A stretch of 54,316 nt of DNA from Sulfurimonas sp. (lineage in GTDB: Bacteria > Campylobacterota > Campylobacteria > Campylobacterales > Sulfurimonadaceae), in contig JAMOPL010000054.1 in NCBI GenBank assembly GCA_027064515.1, forward strand, positions 1-54,316. Direction: 5' to 3'. The translations under genes were made by a program, and so were the position numbers. The notes below the pieces were generated by a model, which was not told where the DNA came from, did not search any database, and saw only the letters and a list, made by a program, of their open reading frames with translations. This document shows, one piece after another, positions 16,255-24,149 of this stretch (position 1 is its first letter; every line of letters begins with the position of its first letter).

Positions 16255-18066
16255 TTAAATAATATTATAAAGTCTTGCAAAAAAACAAGCTGTATGTTGA
16301 ACTGAATCTACCCTAACCCACTGTCTTGTAAGTTTAAATCTAAAACTATGTAGTGCTTTTTGTTGATTTATATGAGCATAAACAGATTTCTCACTGTGAA
16401 AAGTTGGTATCAAACCTTTTGCACTTAAAAGCATATTTTCCATTATCCAATCAGCTTTTTCTTCATCTTTTAAGTATTTTGCCAAATAATATGCACTCAC
16501 AACACCCTCACATCTTGAAGCATCATGATAAACATGGTCACCATATTCATAAAAGAATCCACCTATATAATCTTTATTGTTCTTATTTGTATTTTTCTCT
16601 TTATACATATGATCAAACATAGTTTTAGTATCGTTAAAAACAAAATCTATATAAGAATCTTTTTTTAATTCATCTACTTTTACCCACTCTTCAATAGCTT
16701 GCATAAGCCAAGCATCTGCTGGAAGAGTTTCAAACATATAGTCATATTTAATTGGTCTTATCTCTATTAAAAAATCTAATGCTTTTTCCGATTTTTCTCT
16801 TATATCTTGCTCTAAATCTTTATCAATATTTTTTATATGGCGATAGTATAAAGCAAGTCCAAGTAATGCTTCCCCTGGATAGTAAAATGAAAATAGTTCT
16901 TTTTTAATCTCATCATTAGGATTCATTAATGCTTTTCCATTATTGAAATTTGGATGGATATAATACCCTAGCATCTCCCCATCAGAATCTACCCTACTTA
17001 AAATATGACGAACCAATCCATCAAGCTCTTTTCTATAACACTCATCACCAGTTTGTATGTAATAATGCATCATCGCAACTAGCCCAATTCCAGCACCACC
17101 AAGTTTTGATTTTTTATTAAAAAATGGATAACAAGCAAACTTTTTTTTATATCTATGAGTTCTAAAAGTTGATATTAAAAATTCAATAGAATCTTTTGCT
17201 TTTTCCAAATAAAGTTTATCTCCACTTAATTCATACCCTCTAATTAACGATACAGTACCACCACTATGTCTTAAGATATTATTATATAAAGGATTTATCA
17301 TTCTAGGGTGCATATCATCAACAACAGTATTTAGATAAGGGTCATAATAATATAAAAAACTTCCATCATCATTCATATTTTTCACAAGCCAATCAATGCT
17401 TTTCATAGTTTTATCGTAAATAATATCTTTTGAAAATTTTAATTCACTTTTAGGGTATCCACGCACTAACTCTATTACATCATTTTCATATGAAATATAA
17501 GCATCAGATTCTACAAATGTGTACTCTATATCCTCTCTTCTCATCAAATAAACTCTTTCACTTATCTTATTTGTTATTTTAGAGATTCCACACTGTTTTG
17601 ATAGATAATTTAAAAGTTGATTAACACTCATAATAGACTTAGTATATCCATCAGTTGGCATAAAGATTCTTGTAATACCTTTATACTTATACATCAAACC
17701 ATTAATTCCAGGTTCAAACCTATTCCTAGATTTCATTTTCATAGTGGTAAGATTTCTTATATTACAAGGATACTCCTTAGTTACTATTTCAAACATTATT
17801 CTACATTTTTTATTATCTTCTATATCAAAATATGAAAACTCTTTTTTTGATTTAATTTTAAAAATAATTCTTTGAATAGTTTCTTCTAAAGTACCTTTTT
17901 TAGAACCCCACCGAAGAGCTTTATTCCCCTCTTGAAAAAGAGTAATATATACTTGAGATATTTTTGAATCATAGAACATATCAAAATTTGCAGGTAATAC
18001 AAATTTAGAGTTTAGAACAAGTTTATCTCTTATACTTTCAATTAATTTATTTATATTTTTAGACAC
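16255..18066 (-). CDS. AMMECR1-like / alpha-alpha toroid protein, first gene of operon
   Basis: 603 residues starting at GTG with an upstream GGTGG. Residues about 30-200 resemble a distant AMMECR1 domain: a VYITLFQEG strand, GINGLMYKYKG, FMPTDGY and a helix LLNYLSKQCGI in the right order, but without the RGCIG motif of that family. Residues about 215-603 are helical repeats with aromatic and acidic motifs (NDDGSFLYYYDP, HSGGTVSLIRGYE, FYYPGEALLGLALYY) typical of alpha/alpha toroids such as terpene cyclases, glycosidases and epimerases. Catalytic residues cannot be assigned. It is transcribed divergently from ychF and leads the operon. Secreted signals are absent. Function is unknown. Confidence 0.6.
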   Translation of the reverse strand: MSKNINKLIESIRDKLVLNSKFVLPANFDMFYDSKISQVYITLFQEGNKALRWGSKKGTLEETIQRIIFKIKSKKEFSYFDIEDNKKCRIMFEIVTKEYPCNIRNLTTMKMKSRNRFEPGINGLMYKYKGITRIFMPTDGYTKSIMSVNQLLNYLSKQCGISKITNKISERVYLMRREDIEYTFVESDAYISYENDVIELVRGYPKSELKFSKDIIYDKTMKSIDWLVKNMNDDGSFLYYYDPYLNTVVDDMHPRMINPLYNNILRHSGGTVSLIRGYELSGDKLYLEKAKDSIEFLISTFRTHRYKKKFACYPFFNKKSKLGGAGIGLVAMMHYYIQTGDECYRKELDGLVRHILSRVDSDGEMLGYYIHPNFNNGKALMNPNDEIKKELFSFYYPGEALLGLALYYRHIKNIDKDLEQDIREKSEKALDFLIEIRPIKYDYMFETLPADAWLMQAIEEWVKVDELKKDSYIDFVFNDTKTMFDHMYKEKNTNKNNKDYIGGFFYEYGDHVYHDASRCEGVVSAYYLAKYLKDEEKADWIMENMLLSAKGLIPTFHSEKSVYAHINQQKALHSFRFKLTRQWVRVDSVQHTACFFARLYNII

Positions 18067-18110
18067 AATTCCACCACCTAAATTCAGCTAGTTAATATTT
18101 ATATAACTTA

Positions 18111-18116
18111 AGTATA
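18111..18116 (-). promoter_or_regulatory. Candidate -10 box of the ten-gene operon
   Basis: TATACT on the minus strand, about 45 bases before the GTG start at 18066. It is a good fit to the sigma-70 -10 consensus, while -35 boxes are weak in Campylobacterota. It would give a short leader of about 38 bases. No other promoter-like element with a comparable position is apparent inside the operon, whose genes are nearly contiguous. Confidence 0.4.
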
Positions 18117-18133
18117 GTTTTCATTTACTTAAT

Positions 18134-18215
18134 TATAGATTACTACAATAGTATGGAGAAACTATGAATATTAGTTCTAATAAAAGTTATTTATTTTATT
18201 CATCAGTAATCTATA
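18134..18215. repeat. 11-bp inverted repeat in the divergent intergenic region
   Basis: TATAGATTACT at 18134-18144 is repeated as its exact reverse complement at 18205-18215, with a 60-bp spacer. The arms lie between the operon promoter and the ychF promoter, so they could be operator sites for one dimer each or a looping regulator, or chance in AT-rich DNA. Confidence 0.5.
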
Positions 18216-18241
18216 TAAGTAACTTTTTGCTAGAATATTAA
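18164..18241 (+). CDS. Possible 25-residue small protein (uncertain)
   Basis: An ATG at 18164 has GGAG five bases upstream and opens a 25-codon frame ending in TAA at 18239-18241. The peptide is rich in Ser, Tyr and hydrophobic residues. It sits in the divergent region just upstream of ychF and opposite to the operon, and its end overlaps the candidate ychF -10 box. It lacks recognisable homology. A leader peptide or a precursor for the radical SAM enzyme is conceivable but only speculative. Confidence 0.15.
   Translation: MNISSNKSYLFYSSVIYISNFLLEY
18231..18236 (+). promoter_or_regulatory. Candidate -10 box of ychF
   Basis: TAGAAT lies 40 bases upstream of the ychF ATG, followed by an AT-rich leader with AAGGA as Shine-Dalgarno at about 18267-18271. 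It fits a sigma-70 -10 element; no clear -35. Confidence 0.4.
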
Positions 18242-18276
18242 TAAGAAATAAATTTTTATATTATAAAAGGATATAT

Positions 18277-19377
18277 ATGGGATTAAGTATCGGTTTGGTT
18301 GGTCTTCCAAATGTAGGAAAATCAACAACTTTTAATGCACTAACAAAAGCACAAAATGCTGAAGCAGCAAACTATCCATTTTGTACAATTGAACCAAATA
18401 AGGCAGTAGTTCCTGTTCCAGATTCAAGACTATCAGAACTTGCAAAAATTGTTAATCCTGAAAAAATTCAGTATTCTACTCTTGATTTTGTTGATATTGC
18501 TGGACTTGTAAAAGGTGCTAGTAAAGGGGAAGGTCTTGGTAATAAATTTTTATCAAATATTAGGGAGACTGAAGTTATTTTACATATTGTTAGATGTTTT
18601 GCTGATGATAATATAGTTCACACTGAGGGAAATATCGATCCGTTAAGAGATGTAGAAATAATTGAAACTGAACTTATCTTAGCTGATGTAGAAGTTTTAC
18701 AAAATAGAATAGAAAGATTAAAAAAACAAGCAAAAGCTGATAAAGGAGCAAAAGCTTCTTTAGAGATGGCTCAAGATCTTGTTGAATTTTTAGCTGATGG
18801 AAATTTAGCAAGAAATTATCCTCAAGCTGATAGTGACATATATGAACAATTAAATAATGAAGTTAGATTTTTAACTAATAAAGAGATTATGTACGGTGCT
18901 AATGTAGATGAAGATGGCTTACTTGAAGATAATGAATATGTAAAAGTATTAGTAAAACATGCTCAAGATAATAATTGTGAAATTATAAAACTTTGTGCAA
19001 AGGTTGAAGAGGAATTAGTTGGACTAGATGAGGAAGAAGCTGAAGAGTTCTTAACTGAACTTGGCGTTAAAGAATCAGGACTTAATCAAATTATTCAAAA
19101 AGGGTTTGATAAACTAGGTCTTATGAGTTACTTTACTGCAGGAGTAAAAGAGGTTCGTGCTTGGACTATCAAACAAAATTCAACTGCACCAAGAGCAGCT
19201 GCTGTTATCCACAATGACTTTGAAAAAGGTTTTATTAGAGCAGAAGTTATTGCTTATGATGACTATATCGAATGTGGTGGTGAATCAAAATCGAAAGATG
19301 CTGGGAAAATGAGACTTGAGGGTAAAGAGTATATAGTAGAAAATGGTGATGTTATGCACTTTAGATTTAATGTATAA
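18277..19377 (+). CDS. ychF: Ribosome-associated ATPase YchF (OLA1 family)
   Basis: 366 residues, the full family length. The P-loop GLPNVGKST is at residues 8-16, the switch region contains NYPFCTIEPN, and VDIAGLVKGASKGEG is the G3 segment with the family's hydrophobic residue in place of the catalytic Gln. The C-terminal TGS-like domain contains VRAWTIKQNSTAPRAAAVIH and ends with VMHFRFNV, as in other YchF proteins. YchF is a GTPase-fold protein that hydrolyses ATP and binds ribosomes. It is a single gene with its own promoter, followed 31 bp later by a small conserved protein. Confidence 0.97.
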   Translation: MGLSIGLVGLPNVGKSTTFNALTKAQNAEAANYPFCTIEPNKAVVPVPDSRLSELAKIVNPEKIQYSTLDFVDIAGLVKGASKGEGLGNKFLSNIRETEVILHIVRCFADDNIVHTEGNIDPLRDVEIIETELILADVEVLQNRIERLKKQAKADKGAKASLEMAQDLVEFLADGNLARNYPQADSDIYEQLNNEVRFLTNKEIMYGANVDEDGLLEDNEYVKVLVKHAQDNNCEIIKLCAKVEEELVGLDEEEAEEFLTELGVKESGLNQIIQKGFDKLGLMSYFTAGVKEVRAWTIKQNSTAPRAAAVIHNDFEKGFIRAEVIAYDDYIECGGESKSKDAGKMRLEGKEYIVENGDVMHFRFNV

Positions 19378-19408
19378 GAACTAAGGTTCTAAATTAAAGG
19401 AAAATATT

Positions 19409-20011
19409 ATGAGATTAAAATATGTAGGTCCAAAACCAATTATTTCGCACACAGGAATTGAATTTGATCAAAATAAGGAAGATAAATTTATCTACCTCAA
19501 TATAATTGTTCAATTTATTAAAGCTCTTGATCATGAGTATATTGATAATAAAGTATATTCATTTGACACAAATTCTCAAAGACTCAGTAATGATGAAATA
19601 TTTCAAGAATTGGATAAATATTGCCCTGATATTAAAGAATTAATTTATTCAGAAGATATTAATATAGAGGATGAGATTGATCATAATATCCAAAGAGCTC
19701 ATGATAATCAAGTACTGTCTGAAACTGACAAAAAGGTGCTTGAAAACAATATTATGATTATGAGAGACTATATGATTCAACGAGCGATTAATAAAAAAGC
19801 TTATTACTGTGCAATAGGAATCCTTTCAAATTTAGTTAAAAAAGATAATATAGACTATATTATTACACCTATGTATCAAAAATTTGCTCATGTTTTACAT
19901 TCACTTCAAGGGTATTTGCAAAGTCAAAAAGTACCTATTGATACTAAACTAGAAATTTACCAAGAAAATGGAAAACTTCTAGTAAAACTTGATGTTATAA
20001 ACAGACACTAG
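19409..20011 (+). CDS. Conserved hypothetical protein
   Basis: 200 residues with a good AAAGGA Shine-Dalgarno, 31 bp after ychF and probably cotranscribed. It is soluble and acidic in the first half, with no signal peptide or membrane segment. It begins with a compact beta-like segment (MRLKYVGPKPIISHTGIEFD) and continues as mostly helical sequence. I do not recognise a family; it looks like a lineage-specific Campylobacterota protein. Its stop codon overlaps that of the convergent psd gene inside a palindrome. Confidence 0.7.
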   Translation: MRLKYVGPKPIISHTGIEFDQNKEDKFIYLNIIVQFIKALDHEYIDNKVYSFDTNSQRLSNDEIFQELDKYCPDIKELIYSEDINIEDEIDHNIQRAHDNQVLSETDKKVLENNIMIMRDYMIQRAINKKAYYCAIGILSNLVKKDNIDYIITPMYQKFAHVLHSLQGYLQSQKVPIDTKLEIYQENGKLLVKLDVINRH

Positions 20012-20032
20012 CTAATCTTAGCTATTGTCTGT
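20001..20032. terminator. Palindrome at the shared end of two convergent genes
   Basis: ACAGACA at 20001-20007 pairs with TGTCTGT at 20026-20032, and TAGCTAA at 20009-20015 with TTAGCTA at 20018-20024, with one C/T mismatch between the two blocks and a two-base loop. The stop codons of the hypothetical gene and psd both lie inside it. It lacks a U-tract on either strand, so a bidirectional terminator or RNA-end stabiliser is likely but unproven. Confidence 0.55.
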
Positions 20033-20829
20033 CCATATCTAACATTATCACCCATACTAATATTTAATTCTAACATATCTTTTTCAGCAAGAATTACAAT
20101 TGTAGAACCCATCTCAAAACATCCAAAATCATCACCTTTATTTAAGTGTAAATTTTCATACTCGTAAACCTGAGGTTTTAATGATTTAACATTTGTTTGA
20201 ATTTTCGGTTCAAATGACACTTTCATTCCACCAACATTTAATGCACTTACAAGAACCATATAAAATCTTTTTTTAGATGTTGTTTCACACAATAAAATAA
20301 CTCTTTCATTTTCAATAAAAAGATTAACTCTCATTTTTAATGAAGCTACATTTACTGGATAAAATTTCCCAGGTGTATGCACAACCTTTAAAACTTTTAA
20401 ATCTGTTGGTATATGATAACGGTGATAATCTTTTGGAGATAGATAAAAATTAACAAATTTTCCATCTCTTACTATCTCTTTTTCCTCTTGTGTAAAATTC
20501 TCACCTAGAAAGTCATCCGTGTTGTAAGTCATCCCTTTTATTTGAAGTGCAGTATCATCATTTATATCTCCACATTCAGAAATCCAAGAATCACAAGGAG
20601 ATATAAACTCATCCTCTGCTAAAGAATATTTTCTATCTTCTCTTAACTTTCTAGTAAATAGTGCATTTAATGACTTATATGTACTTCTATCATTATATTC
20701 ACTCATATCTAAACCCATAAAAGTAACATACGCATTATTAACTATATCTTGAAACCATTTTGGAAACTCTTTTGAAGCAAATTTTCCAAAGTTTTGTGAA
20801 ATTAGTGATGTGATGTGTCTTTTTTCCAT
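20008..20829 (-). CDS. psd: Phosphatidylserine decarboxylase proenzyme
   Basis: 273 residues. Makes phosphatidylethanolamine from phosphatidylserine. The self-cleavage site is MGST, with the pyruvoyl-forming Ser242. The charge-relay residues appear as Asp80 (SPCDSW), His136 (DYHRYH) and His151 (HTPGKFYPVN). Length and motif order fit the short bacterial membrane-associated enzymes. The ATG has an AAGGGA Shine-Dalgarno. It follows truD on the minus strand with a 12-bp gap, so truD and psd are probably cotranscribed with thiL. The last base of the gene overlaps the convergent hypothetical gene. Confidence 0.95.
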   Translation of the reverse strand: MEKRHITSLISQNFGKFASKEFPKWFQDIVNNAYVTFMGLDMSEYNDRSTYKSLNALFTRKLREDRKYSLAEDEFISPCDSWISECGDINDDTALQIKGMTYNTDDFLGENFTQEEKEIVRDGKFVNFYLSPKDYHRYHIPTDLKVLKVVHTPGKFYPVNVASLKMRVNLFIENERVILLCETTSKKRFYMVLVSALNVGGMKVSFEPKIQTNVKSLKPQVYEYENLHLNKGDDFGCFEMGSTIVILAEKDMLELNISMGDNVRYGQTIAKIS

Positions 20830-20841
20830 AATATATCCCTT

Positions 20842-21915
20842 TTAATTAATTTTTTTCTTTGCTATCTCTTCTAGTAATACAGTTGCATATGAACCTTTTG
20901 GAAGTGTAAAATTAAATTCATATTGAGCTTCAATAGGCTTAAATCTTCCCTCTATTTCTGTTGGATAAACCCAAGCATATCTTCTTGCTCCATCCTCATT
21001 TATCTCATCATTATATTCTTTTTCTATTACTCCAGCTAAACCTTGACTCATCTTAACTTTTGAACCACATAGAAGTCCTGTAACACTTATATCTCGACTA
21101 TTAAATCTATCAATATCATTTTGTTCACCATTAAAATCAAATAGTCTACCATGAGGATAGTGTTCCATTATATCGCCAGAGATTAATTTAAATGGATGTT
21201 TTTGTGCTTTTAATTTAGACACTTCATCATTTGGCATATTGAGTAAAGATTCTATCTCTTTTGGTTCAAAATTATTAACAAGAGTATTTATCTCTAATCT
21301 TCTACTTAACCATAAGTTAAAAAGATGACTTTGATATGAATTTACTAAAAACTTTCTTGTTTTAGGATTTCTTTCCCTTTTTTCACCCTTAGCAATTTTC
21401 TCACCATCAATATGATTATTTCCATCATTTCCAAATCTTTGATAACCAAAGAAGTTAGGCATCCCTAAATCAGAAATATTTTTTAATGCTTCATCTATTT
21501 TTTGAGCTGATGTAGGATTCACTTTTTTAACTTTTATATAGAATCTATTGCCTTTTAGATGACCTATTCTAATCTTATTATTATGATAGGTTTTTGAAAT
21601 TATTTTAATCCCTTCATGTGAAAATGTATCTAATTTCTCTTCCAAACTTTTATGTATAGAGATATATTGCTTAGTCATAGCATGTTTATCTTTTAACCCT
21701 GCATATCCAATATCTCTATTTTTAACATCTAAATACCTAGCAAGGATTCCAACCATTTCAGATGTTGATAAACTTTTCTTTCTTACTAATAAAATCAGAT
21801 GTTCACCCTCACCTGAAAATTCATAAAGAGGAATCTCTTCCACTACAAAATCTCTAGGTGACTGTTTAAAATGAAAATCTATACTTGAATGTCCCAATGA
21901 ATAAAATCTATCCAT
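20842..21915 (-). CDS. truD: tRNA pseudouridine(13) synthase TruD
   Basis: 357 residues. It converts uridine 13 of certain tRNAs to pseudouridine. The family hallmark GYAGLKDKHAMT contains the catalytic Asp76. Further family motifs are PNFFGYQRFGNDGNN and a later LVNSYQSHLFN segment. The ATG follows AAGGGG. It lies between thiL (9 bp upstream) and psd (12 bp downstream) in a three-gene minus-strand unit with no functional link beyond cotranscription. Confidence 0.96.
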   Translation of the reverse strand: MDRFYSLGHSSIDFHFKQSPRDFVVEEIPLYEFSGEGEHLILLVRKKSLSTSEMVGILARYLDVKNRDIGYAGLKDKHAMTKQYISIHKSLEEKLDTFSHEGIKIISKTYHNNKIRIGHLKGNRFYIKVKKVNPTSAQKIDEALKNISDLGMPNFFGYQRFGNDGNNHIDGEKIAKGEKRERNPKTRKFLVNSYQSHLFNLWLSRRLEINTLVNNFEPKEIESLLNMPNDEVSKLKAQKHPFKLISGDIMEHYPHGRLFDFNGEQNDIDRFNSRDISVTGLLCGSKVKMSQGLAGVIEKEYNDEINEDGARRYAWVYPTEIEGRFKPIEAQYEFNFTLPKGSYATVLLEEIAKKKIN

Positions 21916-21924
21916 AAATACCCC

Positions 21925-22746
21925 TTAATTAAAATGATGTGATTTACATCTGTTTTTATATCTATTTCTTGAACTTTGAGCAAAAATTGTTAATGGTGTT
22001 CTACTCAACTCAGCTCTTCTAATAATTACTTTTTTATCTCTTTTATCAAATGCAACCAACATTTCATACTCTTCTCCACTACACCCTATTCTTTTAGAAA
22101 TTTTATTTTTGAACTTAAAACCTATATTATTTGAATCAGCTAATTTTTCTAAATCACTAAATAAACCATCAGATATATCCATCCCTGATTTTAAATATCT
22201 AGCACTATTTTTAATAAATTTTTCTCTTAGTTTTATATTTACAAATTTTGAATCTTTATGAATAGAGCCTAAATTCTGAAGTGTCTTCAAATCTTTCTTC
22301 GATTTTCCAAGAGTACCTGTATAAGCAATTAAATAATTGTTTTTTATATTATTTCTAGGTAATGGTTTTTTTGTTGTAGATACAATTGTAATAGTTATAT
22401 CTAATTTTGTATTACTAATCGTATCCCCACCTATTATCTCAATTGCATACTCAGATGCTACATCTTTAAAACCATTAGCTAACTCTTTCATCTGATTTTT
22501 TGTTATAGATTTTGGCATAGCTACACTCAAAAGTGCAAATTTAGGCTTTGCATTCATTGCAATTACATCAGATATATTCACCAACATAGATTTTCTCGCA
22601 ATTTGATAATAACTCATCCAGTTTTTTTTAAAATGAACATTCTCAAAAAAAGCATCTTTCGAGTAAACAAAACTATCTATCTCTACGCCATCATTACCAA
22701 TATATTTATTTTTAAATAATGATATAAAATAATTTTCTAAATTCAA
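21925..22746 (-). CDS. thiL: Thiamine-monophosphate kinase
   Basis: 273 residues. It phosphorylates thiamine phosphate to thiamine diphosphate. The N-terminal metal and ATP-binding part is seen in DGVEIDSFVYSKDAFFENVHF and NISDVIAMNAKP, and the central GGDT and SGMDISDGL motifs are present. It is shorter than the about 320 residues of E. coli ThiL, mainly at the C-terminus, as is common in Campylobacterota. The start is TTG with AAAGG seven bases upstream. It is the first gene of a thiL-truD-psd unit and is divergent from the GGDEF membrane protein. Confidence 0.92.
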   Translation of the reverse strand: MNLENYFISLFKNKYIGNDGVEIDSFVYSKDAFFENVHFKKNWMSYYQIARKSMLVNISDVIAMNAKPKFALLSVAMPKSITKNQMKELANGFKDVASEYAIEIIGGDTISNTKLDITITIVSTTKKPLPRNNIKNNYLIAYTGTLGKSKKDLKTLQNLGSIHKDSKFVNIKLREKFIKNSARYLKSGMDISDGLFSDLEKLADSNNIGFKFKNKISKRIGCSGEEYEMLVAFDKRDKKVIIRRAELSRTPLTIFAQSSRNRYKNRCKSHHFN

Positions 22747-22827
22747 TACAAACCTTTCATTAAGTTAAAATTAATAACCATCAATATAGAATACAAACCA
22801 ATTATACCATTTATAAGGCAACTCTTT

Positions 22828-23997
22828 ATGAAATCATCAATTAATACTATATTTAGTAACATCACTAGAATTCATTATTTTATTTTATTACTTTTTATTG
22901 TTTGTGCTATCTTTTTATTTGAACAGCTTGACTATTATAAAAAAGTAGAAATTTTAAACGATCAAAGGGTAACAGTTTCTAAATTATATAAATTAGACGA
23001 GATTGATTTTGACAATCAAAGAGCACATTTAAAAACAATGATAGTAAAACTGAATATTTTAGAGGAATATAATTTTTTAAATCAAAATATTACAAAATAT
23101 CATCTAAAATATGAGAATCAAATTGATAAATTAAATTATTTAGAAGACACTTTGGCTAAAACTATATATAAATTGATTAAGTTAAAAGATGAAAATATAT
23201 CTAAAAAAGAAAAAAGAAAAAAGAAAATTTTATACATTGAGAGTATAGAGAAACAAAATAAAGCGATTTTAAATCATATAGCAACTATCTCAAACGATCT
23301 TGCACAAAACAACTCATTTATATTCAATATATTAATAAAACTTATTGCTATTACATTTTTTATATTCCTAGCTAGTACAATTTGGTATCAACAAAAATTA
23401 AATTTAATATATAAAGATATACTATTTTTAATGCATCTAGACAGTAGGAGTAAAGTAAAAGATGTTTTTACTTCAGAGGTTAAAACAATTGTAAATAAGC
23501 AAAAAAGAAGAGCTATTATTACTGATGCTAATACAGAACTACTAGATCCAGTTACACATATAAATAACAACGAAGGTTTTTTAATGGAGTATACTAATAA
23601 AAATCTATCTAAATATAAGGTGTTAACCTTATCGATTATAGAGATAGATAACTCTGAACAATTTAGGGATACTTTCTCTAGAGCTTTTACACAAGCTGTA
23701 CTTAAAAAAGTAGCCCAAACAATATCACTACATGTTGAAAATAGAGATATTATCTCTAGAAGTAGCTACAATCAATTTACAGTTATGCTTTCTAAACAAA
23801 GTAGAGAAGAAGCAGATGAAACTATTGAAAACATAAGAGAAAGTATTGCTAACTTAACACTAAAAACTAAAATTACAATTACTGGTGGAACTACAAAACT
23901 TGAAACATATCTACCTTTAATAGATACAATAACAAAAGCAAAAACACTACTAGCAGATGCTAAAAATTCAGGTAATAATAAAATTTTAAAAGGGTAG
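22828..23997 (+). CDS. Membrane protein with degenerate GGDEF domain
   Basis: 389 residues. Two transmembrane helices (about 14-32 and 168-190) frame a periplasmic helical domain of about 135 residues, as in many sensory receptors. The cytoplasmic C-terminus from about 235 has the layout of a diguanylate cyclase domain, including LDPVTHINN at the start and a TITGGTTKLE-like end. However, the active-site loop reads RSSYNQFTVML instead of R-GGDEF, so cyclase activity is not expected. It may bind c-di-GMP, GTP or a partner instead. It is monocistronic with an AAGG Shine-Dalgarno. Confidence 0.75.
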   Translation: MKSSINTIFSNITRIHYFILLLFIVCAIFLFEQLDYYKKVEILNDQRVTVSKLYKLDEIDFDNQRAHLKTMIVKLNILEEYNFLNQNITKYHLKYENQIDKLNYLEDTLAKTIYKLIKLKDENISKKEKRKKKILYIESIEKQNKAILNHIATISNDLAQNNSFIFNILIKLIAITFFIFLASTIWYQQKLNLIYKDILFLMHLDSRSKVKDVFTSEVKTIVNKQKRRAIITDANTELLDPVTHINNNEGFLMEYTNKNLSKYKVLTLSIIEIDNSEQFRDTFSRAFTQAVLKKVAQTISLHVENRDIISRSSYNQFTVMLSKQSREEADETIENIRESIANLTLKTKITITGGTTKLETYLPLIDTITKAKTLLADAKNSGNNKILKG

Positions 23998-24060
23998 TTA
24001 ATAATTTTATTACTGCCATCTCTTCAAAATTCTTATGTCTCAAATAGTAACATACATCAA

Positions 24061-24080
24061 CTAAAGCAATCTAAAGCAAA
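24061..24080. repeat. Tandem 10-bp repeat upstream of the sdhA promoter
   Basis: CTAAAGCAAT is followed immediately by CTAAAGCAAA. Two near-identical decamers spaced by one helical turn sit 10 bp upstream of a TTGACA element, a good position for an activator or repressor binding the same DNA face. No regulator is identified. Confidence 0.45.
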
Positions 24081-24089
24081 ATTTTAACC

Positions 24090-24115
24090 TTGACAAAGGC
24101 TAATCAAGATATAAT
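24090..24115 (+). promoter_or_regulatory. Candidate promoter of sdhABE
   Basis: A perfect TATAAT at 24110-24115 lies 34 bases before the sdhA ATG. TTGACA at 24090-24095 is also perfect, but the spacer is only 14 bp, shorter than the usual 16-18, so the -10 box is the firmer part. An AAGGAAA Shine-Dalgarno precedes the ATG. Confidence 0.55.
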
Positions 24116-24149
24116 CGGCATTATTTTAGTTCTTATATAAGGAAAGTTA

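Noticed and set aside
1592-18066. Classic RiPP cluster with a precursor peptide
   Set aside because: A radical SAM SPASM enzyme is present, but no precursor gene with a leader and repeated core is visible in the operon; the one small frame nearby (18164-18241) is divergent and weak.
1592-18066. Genomic island with integrase, att sites or IS elements
   Set aside because: No integrase, transposase, tRNA or flanking direct repeat was seen at either edge, so horizontal transfer cannot be shown from this window.
23998-24149. Riboswitch or structured leader before sdhA
   Set aside because: Only about 30 bases lie between the likely start of transcription and the ATG; no structured element fits.
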